Below are positions 53,612-62,939 of a DNA stretch of 64,000 bases, in pieces. The notes under the pieces were generated by a model. That model was not told the DNA's origin. It made no database searches and saw nothing but the letters and a program-made list of their open reading frames with translations. Source of the stretch: Holothuria scabra (lineage: Eukaryota; Echinodermata; Holothuroidea; Aspidochirotida; Holothuriidae). Position numbers and translations under genes: made by a program. How positions within the stretch are numbered: position 1 is the stretch's first letter; each line of letters starts with the position of its first letter. Location of the stretch: assembly GCA_037179385.1 (NCBI GenBank), contig CM074179.1, positions 33,237,903-33,301,902 of the forward strand, read 5' to 3'.

Positions 53612-55072
53612 CATTCATAAATACTTTTTGAGAATACTGGCTTGTGATTGGTCAGTTACCCATGTTCTAATCCAGTGTAGAGACATAGGGTGTATGGAGA
53701 GCAACTTTTTGATCAACATGACTATAAATACAGCTTTGCTGACACGGTGTTATGAAGGCTTAAGTTTTAGGTTTCACACATAACAACAGTTTTAGGCCTA
53801 GTACACATACTGGCCCAACTACTTTAAATGGTGCCTGACGTTTTAAGCAAGTAATTTCCCCCATTACTGTCCAACTTAAAATGTACATATATTTGGTTGA
53901 CCGCAATGTTGCATGTATATTGAGACAAATAAATTAGGTCCAAGGCCTAATCAGATTTCAGACCTAGGCCTAATTCAGAAAATATTAAGTGAAGGTGTTA
54001 TAATGTGTTTCAAAGTTCACACAAGCCTAGGACCTAGGCTTAGACCCCGATTGTGTAATTGATATGGTACACTGGGTATGAGAAAAAGAAATATAAATAT
54101 GACTAGGCCATACATGTCTTCCTAGGCCTATCTCAGTTAGACCCAAAATCCTCTAGCCTATCTTTTCCGATGAAAAAACAATTTTGAAATAAGTGCTCGA
54201 GTATAACGTTACTCACTAACCATAAAAGCTCATCTCGCATATTCCATACATAAGGCTTGGGTTAGTATTCTGTGCACCATAAGCTATGTAAGGAAATTTA
54301 GCACCAGAATCGCCGAGGGAATTGCAGATGTGATAATTAAGAAGAGCCTTCGCAGGCCCAAGTAGCCTGCATACTGCATCGGCAAACGTCATCAAGATTG
54401 TGATAGATTCTCTCTGCAATGAAAGCTTCAGGAATTGCGAGAGCCACCGTTAGTTAAGGCAAATATGTGTGGTTCCATAAAGTTCCGCTCAAAAAGGTCA
54501 AGCTAATTTACTGACTCAGCCACATTTCGAAAACAACGTAACGCTAATTTGAAAGGCTAATGTTAGGCCTGACGTTAGCCTAACGTTAGTTGTTTAGTCT
54601 GTTTTCAACAACGTTGAGCAGGACGTTAGTGTGTCAAAGGCAAATGTCACAGCGAGCAATAGAAACCAATTAAACCACAGATCCTCCAGTTAGTATATAA
54701 TTTTAGTGGAACTATTCACGACTATAGCCCCACATCCAAAAGAAAAATCGTTCCAAATATGACATCGTTCAAGACTTCCAAAATGTAACTTATTTGTCAA
54801 ATAGACGGCACAAAGTAGGCCGTATCGTATAGCTGTACGTCATGGCTGTGTAAGTTACATATATACGTGCAACAAGCGACGACGAAGGCAGCGTGTAGAC
54901 AGCTAGCTAGGTACTGTACATTGCGGCAATACAGCTCTTCGCAACGCTATTCAATGTCAATGTCATTGTAACGTAGTCAGTTAAGGAGAATAATTGATGA
55001 TCAATGGAAAATTAATAAAAAGAAAGCTTTTTTTCCTTCTAAACTTCCCGAAATTAAAAGTATTTATGAATG
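53612..55072. mobile_element. Non-autonomous DNA transposon-like insertion
   Basis: Bounded by inverse copies of 'cattcataaatactttt' (53612 and ending 55072). The interior differs in character from the Polinton: many 'cctaggcctaa' and 'taggcctga' motifs and no coding frame. No target duplication could be defined, partly because a foldback element abuts the right end. Superfamily unknown. Confidence 0.5.
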
Positions 55073-55241
55073 GGAATAAAGTCATGGTGCCCATGTCTCT
55101 ACATCATATTCGAACAGGCTATGACGTCACGCATATAGGCAGAAACCCTCGGCTTCGCCTCGGGTCTCTCAGCCCATATGCGTGACGTCATAGCCTGTTC
55201 GAATCTGATGTAGAGACATGGGCACCATTGACTTTATTCCC
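55072..55241. mobile_element. 170-bp foldback palindrome
   Basis: Near-perfect inverted arms of about 68 bp from 'gggaataaagtcatggtgcc' to 'ggcaccattgactttattcc', including TGACGTCACGCATAT in each arm. The loop itself holds a mini-hairpin ('cctcggcttcgcctcgg'). It would extrude as a long cruciform. Typical foldback MITE. Confidence 0.85.
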
Positions 55242-55298
55242 TAATTATAACATGTAAAAAGAAAAATTAATTCGTAAAAAATACTTGTTGCTATTGTA

Positions 55299-55675
55299 AT
55301 GTTTAAGAAATATGCATTTGCACGTATTGCCATTGTTTGTAAAACGTGTAACAATATTTTCAAAAACGTTTATTACAAAAAAATAATAATATTTAAAAAA
55401 ATTAAAAATGGAAAACGTAAAAAAAAAAAAATGTGTTTACGATGTTTGTATCTTACAAAAAATGTTTACCATTATATCGAAAAAAATTATATGTCATTAA
55501 TAATAATGATACCATGGAGGAAAGAGTCACCGTCGGTTGCTTTCCACAGTTTCGGAGCGTTGGTTGGGGCTCCGAATGTGCTAGTATCCGAAATGATTTT
55601 CGTCGGAACGGTCATAGACCGTCTCCTCACCGTTATGGTAAAACGATAACTAAAGTAGTGTTGCACTGAAATGTC
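55299..55675 (+). other. AT-rich right-end region with weak ORFs
   Basis: Two overlapping frames: one rich in Lys/Asn with CKTCNNIF and MCLRCLYLTKN, the other starting at ATG 55517 (MEERVTVGCFPQFRSVGWGS). Neither is recognised. GC content rises around 55517-55640, which suggests the second short frame (about 50 residues) may be real. Confidence 0.25.
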
Positions 55676-55748
55676 ATTATTATTATTACTCATATTTTTT
55701 GAATGTATTTATGCATGTATGTATGTATGTATTTATATGTATGTGTTC

Positions 55749-55754
55749 AATAAA
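55749..55754 (+). terminator. AATAAA polyadenylation signal before repeat copy C
   Basis: 'aataaa' lies 24 bp before the 63-nt repeat core, the same spacing as at copy B (46344-46349 before 46373). Confidence 0.5.
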
Positions 55755-55777
55755 TGATTTGCAAACGTATATATTCA

Positions 55778-55840
55778 ATACGGAGCGGTACGTTTAATGT
55801 CTCACACGACGCTGAGATAGACCTCTAGCCGAGTCCGTAT
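55778..55840 (+). ncRNA. 63-nt structured repeat, copy C
   Basis: Closing stem ATACGGA ... TCCGTAT, inner GTCTC ... GAGAT helix. One substitution from copy A (opposite orientation) and four from copy B within the 63-nt core. It lies between the last open frames and the right TIR. Confidence 0.55.
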
Positions 55841-55920
55841 GTCTCATTCCTTTGTTCACACGACCTCAGCATGTTTGGAAAAGGGGGGTGATGGTGGTGG
55901 CCGGTCGAACATCCATGACC

Positions 55921-56141
55921 CTCTTCTCTCATGCATATTCATTATGACGTCATTCTAAGACACTCCTCTCTTTCTTCTCTCATCGATATTCACGATTTCA
56001 TGACGTCATCCCCCATTCTCCATTCTCATTGGTCCAAGACTATTCTCACCTTACTTATCTCATGAATATTCATCATTTGATGACGTCATCCAAATACTCG
56101 ATTCTGATTGGTCGTGTGCTATAGTGGCCCCACTTACTACT
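55921..56141 (-). repeat. Polinton right terminal inverted repeat
   Basis: 221 bp, inverse of 33158-33371 with a few substitutions and a ~7-bp indel around 56009-56015; ends ...ACTACT. Keeps the CRE-like TGACGTCA motifs. Confidence 0.95.
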
Positions 56142-56147
56142 GACGGA
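56142..56147. repeat. Polinton target-site duplication, right (GACGGA)
   Basis: Exact match to 33152-33157. Confidence 0.95.
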
Positions 56148-56237
56148 GAGTTTGGCAGCCTCCTTTCAACAAAAGTACTTCAACCCACGAACAATTTCTA
56201 CTCTAATGGAATCAGCTGCAGTAAAAGATATGAATTT

Positions 56238-56336
56238 GTGTGTGTTTGTAAGTCCATTGTTAGGGTTTGTGTTTTTGTCCGGCCGGGTTGGCTATTTGTT
56301 AGTACGTGCCTGTTTCTTTGTACGTTTTGAAAAGAA
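56238..56336 (+). repeat. LINE-type 3' tail with 15-bp TSD
   Basis: Contains 'gtgtttttgtccggccgg' and ends 'gtacgttttgaaaag', flanked by 'aaaagatatgaattt' at 56223-56237 and 56337-56351. It lies 90 bp outside the Polinton, in the old flank. Confidence 0.75.
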
Positions 56337-56624
56337 AAAAGATATGAATTTACAGTTTGACGGGAAACAATTCACTGTAAATTGTAATATTTAGATTGGA
56401 ACGCCAAAATAAATACCTATATGTAACAGCCTTTGAACGCGTCACAGTGTTTTTGTTAAACACTGCATTGTAAACTAAACGTGGTGTTTATATTGTATAA
56501 ACGCCCGGAAGCGTTTAAATAGACGTTTAGGAATAAACAAATGAAGACGTTTATATCTTGTAACAATTTTGAAACACTGAATGCCGTTTATTAACAAACA
56601 CACTGCTTATAAGTATACACCTAC

Positions 56625-57954
56625 TGTTATAATTAAACACAGTGTGCTAAATATTAAACACATACTGTTTAAAACAAATGATATCACTGAAAACATATAG
56701 AACAAAACATGATATGGAAACTGTGCAACAAATAATCAACAACTGAACAGAAATTAAAAAATACCTTGTGGTTATGAATATTGGCTGCATATATAAGACA
56801 AGGTTCTGGTGAAGAAAATTCAGCCAACCGATAGCATATAGTAATGTGAACGATGACTGAATTGAAAGATAAATGGCAATTACATACAAAATATTTAAGC
56901 AAATGTTACATATTACCCACACCCCTCCCTCCCTACAAATACCCTTTCAAAAATCGGTGGAGAATACTTTGGCATATCAAATCCACATAATGTTCCAAAT
57001 CACTAAAAGAAAAAGCAAAGCAAATGGAAGGTACGAAAAGTAATTTTGCAGGTGGATGGACGGAATAAGTATCCTGAGGTTATAAATATTCAACACAAAG
57101 TAAGTTCTAAACAGTAAGTGAATTTAACCTACATAACACAGACTATGACAAGGCCAAAAAATGAGTTAAGCAGAAAGGGTTCAACAGCAGGGTTCATACA
57201 CATTCAAAATTCCATGACTTTCAGTGACCTTGACCGATATTTCCAGGGTTGTTAAATGCAGTCACATCTTGAAAATAGTCCGTTCCCATATTTCCTTTTG
57301 TCCTTTTTGAACAAAATGTCCACTCTCAAAATTCCCTAACTTTTCCATGACCTCTTATAAAAAAAATGCGTTCTCCCTGACTTTCCAGGCCTGGAAATTC
57401 AAATTTCAGTTTTCCCTGACTTTCCAGGCCTGGAAATTCAAATTTCAGTTTTCCCTGACTTTCCAGGATTTTCAGGGCCTTTACAAACCCTGAACAGTAT
57501 TGGAATTACTACAGTCCCACTATAACAAAAAAGCCTTTGCCACACATTTTGATCAGAAGTGACATTTGTGAAAAGTATGTCTATATGAAAGCTGTTCGAA
57601 GAGTAATATGCATCTACAAAGCTGCAGCTGAAGCCGAGATGGATTAATCTGAATCTTTCCAAATATATTACCCCCCCCCCCCAACCACCACCAGCACACA
57701 TACAACTACTGTTATTATCACAGTGTGTCAACACATTGAAATAAAGCACATGATATCACTACAAAACATATAAAGAAAACATTCATATATCAAGCTGTGC
57801 AAGAAGTAGTCTGCAGCGGGACAGAAATAAAGTATGCTGTGGTTCTGAATATTGGCTATATGTATGAAAAGTTTCTAGTAAAAAAAATAGAAATTCAACC
57901 AAGCAAAAGCATATGGTTATGCCAACAGATGACTGAATCTGAAAGATAAATGAT
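56625..57954 (+). repeat. Duplicated ~250-bp segment flanking the gap
   Basis: 56625-56885 and 57705-57954 are direct relatives (both contain 'atgatatcact', 'gtggtt.tgaatattggct' and end in 'tgaaagataaatg'). The second copy runs into the N gap. Between them a 39-bp unit 'tccctgactttccaggcctg' ... is tandemly repeated at 57374-57470. Confidence 0.6.
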
Positions 57955-58054
57955 NNNNNNNNNNNNNNNNNNNNNNNNNNNNNNNNNNNNNNNNNNNNNN
58001 NNNNNNNNNNNNNNNNNNNNNNNNNNNNNNNNNNNNNNNNNNNNNNNNNNNNNN
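57955..58054. other. Assembly gap (100 N)
   Basis: Exactly 100 N, the usual placeholder for a gap of unknown size. It lies at the end of a duplicated segment, which probably caused the break. Confidence 0.99.
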
Positions 58055-58580
58055 GTTCTATACGATAACGGGCTTGCAATCACTTTCAAAAAATTGCAAA
58101 CTAAGAAACCATATTTTATACACAATGCACGATCATATTGAAAACCACCATTTTCGGATTGTGACTCTTTAAAATAAGTTTGATCTAATTTAAAGGAAAG
58201 TTCAGTCATAAATGATTTGAAGCAGGTTGAGAGGCAAAAGGTTTCCCCCTTAATGGAAGAACTATGAAAATTAACTAGTTATTATTTCGAACGTACTACA
58301 CACAGGTGACAAAGACGGGATAAACATGCATCATAACGGTAATGGATTCAATTTATTGTCATTTTTTTCAGTTACAAAAAAATTCAGTGAAATGTTAGAT
58401 AAAAAAACACAAACGCAATTTAGGCAATGATCTTTCACAATTGATGACTTCATGGCATCAATATAAAATTCTCCAGAGTATAAACATGGATAAAAAAGGA
58501 GTTATAGAAAATAAAAACATGAAGAATATTTGGAAAGCTTTAATGAATTTCTATGTGATATTTTTGGAACAGGAATCTAC
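58055..58580. other. Intergenic, nothing recognised
   Basis: AT-rich sequence after the gap with no supported feature. Confidence 0.4.
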
Positions 58581-59277
58581 GAGGTCTTCCACGCGAAAGC
58601 CCTCATAAGGTAGCTATCCAGCATGAGTTCCCTAACTTACGAAAAAATAACTCTTTTTTCTATTTAGGCTTCATTTGAAAAGTTCAATGCACCAGCGTAA
58701 ATTGTGGTGCTTAAGTCTACGCAGGGCCCTTCATGCATTTTAATTTTAAGTCCTTTATATAAAGGACTCTATGAGACAAACCGAATTAATAATAAAGTAA
58801 CATAAATAATATTCTTATACTTCGCCATGAAGTCTTTCACAGGAAAGACTTTATATGATAAGAAGGACCGAGTCTTTATGTAACAAGGAGGGCCGACCGA
58901 AAGTGATTGTTGGTAAACCTCAAATGGAATGTATGAAGGGTTTCACAGGAAAGCCCTCATAAGCATGACCTGCAGACAACGTTGGGTTCGTAAAAGGTGA
59001 AGAGAACAATGTCATTAAAGTAACACGGCTGAAAGGAGAGCATAACTCTAAGACAAGTGCAAAAACGATGTGAGCATATGACACTATTATTGGTCCGTTA
59101 AAAGTGACCCATGTCAAGTACCTTATGAAAAGCCTAACTTGAAAAATGGTATCTTAATAACCAAACCTATGGTAAGCCTCGAGGTCGTGCACAGGAAAGA
59201 CTTCATAGGCAGGGCAGCCAATAACAGTGTCAATTAAACCCACACGAAACTTATGAAGTGTTTCACGGGAAAGCCCT
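58581..59277. repeat. Dispersed array of TTTCACAGGAAA stem-loops
   Basis: Five imperfect inverted repeats around an ACAG/ACGG-type loop: 58581-58604, 58830-58851 (AAGTCTTTC-ACAG-GAAAGACTT), 58937-58957 (AGGGTTTC-ACAG-GAAAGCCCT), 59181-59204 and 59257-59277. A further perfect hairpin 'agtcctttatataaaggact' lies at 58749-58768. Stem bases change in pairs between copies. The spacing is irregular (about 50-250 bp). Confidence 0.6.
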
Positions 59278-59983
59278 AGTAAACCTTGCCGCAGGACAAA
59301 GTATAGTTTACTGAATCACGACCACAAGGAATAAAAATAGGCAAATTGTTTAACTTAATACAACCAATATACCTGAAGGGGTTATTAATAGTTTGAGCAA
59401 GAGGTAACCGAAGATTAGAGCGCGCGTAGCGCGAGAAATTTTGTAATTTTAGAAGAAATGTCACAGAAATTGGGAAATTGGGATTATTTTGGGGTCAAAA
59501 AAGCCTATTTCCTGCTCAAAATTTCTCTTTAATTGACGAAAAAATGGTAAGATATATTCATTACCCTTCTAATTATAAAAAATGGCATTAAACTACATAT
59601 ATTTTTTCTTAACACTTCAAAATTTTGGAATTTTGATATGTCCCCCTCGAAAAATATTGGGGGGACATGTCCCCCCCCCCTCCATGATTGAGCGTCTGCA
59701 TATCCTTAAACTTCCCACGTGCAAGTTCCTTTCCCTGAAGAAAAACAAATGTAGGCCTATTTAAATATCACAAGGAAAATGCACTCCCCATGGGCCATTG
59801 AGGGAAGCTGAGGTGCAAAACGATGCTATTCTTTTCACTTTTTGAAGTATGTACATGGACAATGTATGATTCTCCATAGAAAAAATCATTTCCAAAATTT
59901 TTAGTAATTACCTGCCGCCCGCCCTTCTCGTCCCATATTCGACACTGCTTACTGTAACATGTAAAGATAAACCACAAATATAT
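59278..59983. other. Intergenic, nothing recognised
   Basis: AT-rich, with a C-run near 59672. No supported gene. Confidence 0.4.
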
Positions 59984-60355
59984 TTAGGTGTTTGAGTCCA
60001 ACTCTTCATACTTGGCTTTTAGTTCTCGAACAGTTTCTTGCCGTAATCTTCTTCCATGGGTCATTTTTAAGTCCCACAATATCAATGAGGATATTGGCAC
60101 AACTGATTTGTATGGCACACTTCTTGTATTATTTCTGCCATCCTTAACCAACCATAAATGCCATACCCCATTCCACGACCCTTTCAACCAATTAAGAGTT
60201 ACATTTTCGTCCTCAACGGCTAGTACCTCCGCAGTGAATGGTCTACCATCAGTCTCTACACAATGAATGGCTGCTAGCATTCCTGGCTGAACAGATGCGA
60301 AGCCGTCCACTTCTGTAATCCCATTTGTTGATTTTCCTTGGTTTCCAATGTATAC
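59984..60355 (-). CDS. Candidate terminal exon of a host or transposon gene
   Basis: On the minus strand a splice-acceptor-like 'tttttattttag' precedes 60355, from which a frame is open for 123 codons to the stop at 59984. It reads VYIGNQGKSTNGITEVDGFA, continues AAIHCVETDGRPFTAEVLAV and ends ELKAKYEELDSNT. Composition is fully protein-like. The alternation of beta-strand-like segments (FTAEVLAVEDENVTLNWLKG) suggests a small Tudor/SH3-like domain; I cannot name the family. Confidence 0.5.
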   Translation of the reverse strand, partial: VYIGNQGKSTNGITEVDGFASVQPGMLAAIHCVETDGRPFTAEVLAVEDENVTLNWLKGSWNGVWHLWLVKDGRNNTRSVPYKSVVPISSLILWDLKMTHGRRLRQETVRELKAKYEELDSNT

Positions 60356-62429
60356 CTAAAATAAAAATCAAAGATACCTGACATATTCAATCAGATCTTT
60401 GTTCTTCTTCAGTTGCCCTAACTAAAGCGTAATTTAAGCAACATTGTTATGAAGTTTATTTCTTATAAGTTTCGATATGCACAAGCTTCACAGTAACAAT
60501 TATGTGCCCATACACATCTGCATGACCACACAACTATGTACCAGTGTACCGACTGCTGCGTGGCCCGCAATGGCGTCGTGCCCATTGGGGCGGGGGGTTG
60601 TCAAGAGTGTCATAAAATTTTATAAAAAAATGCATTTAAAAATCCTTCAAATGACCAGTTAATATCAGAAACTGTTTTTGAAAAACAGCTCAATGGAGTT
60701 GTTTTTATAAGGGGGGATAACCTATGTGAACAAAAATGGTGAGATAGTTGCATTTTCGACTAAAAAAAGCAGAATCAGTACGGATTTACTTATGTGAATA
60801 GCTGCTAATATAGCGTAAATACCGAACTATATTCGCAAAGTAGCAAGTTAGCCCACGCGTGCAATCTATTGGCTGCTTACGGTCGGTAGTTTGAAGTTCT
60901 CGTCTCATGTTCTACCAACGTTGGTCTATTATAGAGGGCTCTCAAGCGGCAGTGTCAGTTTGTGACTATAACATAGCCGCCTGACAACACATGTGACAAT
61001 GGCTAAGCTACGGTATTGAACAGACGTATCCGCCTTGTTCTACGCCAAGCAGGTGTCGAACACCTACTTTGACCACGTGGCTATTAAGGAGTTGCACACA
61101 CGCTTGCGAGTGCAGTCTTTATCAGTAGTACACGACCGGCGAACAAGCATTTGATCTATGTTATGGAGCCTGAGTAGCGCCTCTATATTTGTTCAGACCC
61201 TTTACGATGTACCGTCCTTTAAACAGCTGAACAAAAACTTCGTTCGCTCCGCGAGCTGGTTTAACGGTAGAGTAAATAATTGTGAACAGGCCGGATTATC
61301 AAATTTTCTTTACTCTTTATTTAACAGATAAAAATGGAGACAGACAACAGGTGCGAAAGTGTTTCTCCTCGGCAAAAACGCCTAGTTAGCCAATTCGTCG
61401 TTTCTATGGTTTTGTGTAATAAAAAACCCGCACCACTATTTACCAGCGAACAATCTTGTTTAGGTTAGCTTAGAGGAGGTTTTTAATACGGCTCAACTTG
61501 TGTCTCTGATATTAAAAAGTTTGGTTGTTTTCTGGACTGCTGTGTAGCACTCACCGTATTAAATGGAAAGAAAAATTCAGATAATATGGCCGCCCTTATT
61601 GTTGAGATAGAAGTTAAGTAAGTGCCAGTCAGCCCAATGGGCCATCGCAAAATTTCCAGTCTGCCACAATGAGGGCAACGACCGTAGTGTACGTAGGCCC
61701 GTAATTTGCCTAACTGAAACCGAGAAGCCAAGAATTCACTCAAAATGCCAGTAGAACCGATATGAGTAGGCTAACCTTTAGGCCTACCTAGGCCTGTATC
61801 ATGTTCATGTGTTCAAACTATTGAGTAAAAACAGGAGGTCTTCATAATTGATACCGTTTTCTTGGTTGCCAATTTCAGAATCAATTTTTTAAATGCCCCA
61901 AAACAGAACGTTAGCCATGATGTCCTTTTGGCATGAGCTTTTATGACTAAATGGCCATATATAGATATAAAAATCGCAACCTTTCTGATGTGGCGTATTA
62001 GCTGACGTAAATGTATGGCACTCGTATTCAACCACAGTAACTAAATGTCTGTAAGATCTGATCACCACTTTGTTGTGTGTGGTACGGACGAGAATTTAAA
62101 TGAAACATCTCACTTACCCGAGATATTACGTACTCTGGCAGGTTTTGTTTCCCGTGAAATGTTCGTACGAAATCACATTCTTGTTTCCTCTGGCCATTTC
62201 AGTCACCATTCTGCTATACAAATGTCTTTTCGTCCATGTGTGTGGAATATGGGATGTGTCCTTGTGTGCTTATCGCCCATCCTTTTTAAAAGCACACTCA
62301 TCCCGCAAGGGCGCCTGTTGTTTTTTCCCGTTTTTAAACTTTAAACTTGTTTCCATGAATCACCTGGGTTTTATTCGCGAAACACAGTGTTCGTATCGCC
62401 AGGTGCCTATATTGAATGTGATACACCAG
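60356..62429. other. Intergenic or intronic, no firm gene
   Basis: No feature strongly supported. Plus-strand 61001-61156 has a coding-like stretch after an ATG and an early stop (TDVSALFYAKQVSNTYFDHV), unrecognised. If the exons at 59984-60355 and 62430-62886 belong to one minus-strand gene, this would be its intron. Confidence 0.3.
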
Positions 62430-62886
62430 CTTCTCGGGCAAATCTTTTTCTCTCTGATCGATAGATTAGGTTGATACACAAATCGACTTCCTCTTTCACC
62501 TGGTCTCTACAATAGAGTAGCTCATGAGGAGACAACGATTGGAGGCATTCTTTGGAACAGCACTTCATCTGAATTATTTCACACAGATCTTTTACCACAG
62601 TTCGTTTTCTCGGCTGGAGTCGGGTCACAGTCGTATGAGCTGGCCATGGGGTTTCATGATTTGTAACGTGTGAACAGTCGTCGGGTTCTGGATCCGAGTC
62701 TGATAAAGAAGACAGATAGCGATGCAATGATTGTTCTTCATCTACATTTTCCTCGTCATCGTCTTTGTCCGATTCCGATAGAGAAAGCCGAAAACTTAAG
62801 TTACTCCAACTATCATTTAAGTCTATGTCTGCTTCAGCTTTTTCGATATCATAGTTTTCGTTCCTACGTACACTGCTGGTTATCAA
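62430..62886 (-). CDS. Candidate exon, acidic protein with CCSKECLQSL motif
   Basis: Minus-strand frame of about 150 codons: RRNENYDIEKAEADIDLNDS, an acidic Ser-rich stretch (SLSESDKDDDEENVDEEQSL), a basic segment and CCSKECLQSLSPHELLYCRD, then KRFAREAG. Cys-rich segments of this kind often precede DDE-type domains in domesticated transposons, but I see no nuclease domain. A donor-like 'ctg|gtgtat' lies near 62435. A short frame upstream (MHELDEFEEVIEEL, 62938) may be the real N-terminus after a frame change. Confidence 0.4.
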
Positions 62887-62939
62887 TATTTGAAGTGAAG
62901 CTCTTCTATAACTTCTTCAAACTCGTCTAATTCATGCAT

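Larger units (their letters stand above)
33158..56141 (+). mobile_element. Polinton/Maverick (polintovirus), complete ends
   Basis: 22,984 bp with terminal inverted repeats starting AGTAGTAAGTGG (family ends AG...CT), a 6-bp duplication GACGGA, and the hallmark genes in order: PolB, conserved small proteins, packaging ATPase, integrase, penton-like minor capsid, basic virion protein, major capsid, adenain-like protease. All but one gene are on the plus strand. The two TIRs differ at roughly half a dozen substitutions plus small indels over ~215 bp, so the copy is not new. Nested insertions: LINE 35097-39564, 53612-55072, 55072-55241. Excluding these, the element is about 16.9 kb. Several genes are broken (see entries), so this copy looks non-autonomous. 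Confidence 0.97.

Noticed and set aside
62045..62474. Two overlapping plus-strand ORFs near 62.1-62.5 kb
   Set aside because: No motif, skewed composition, and partly opposite the better minus-strand candidate exon.
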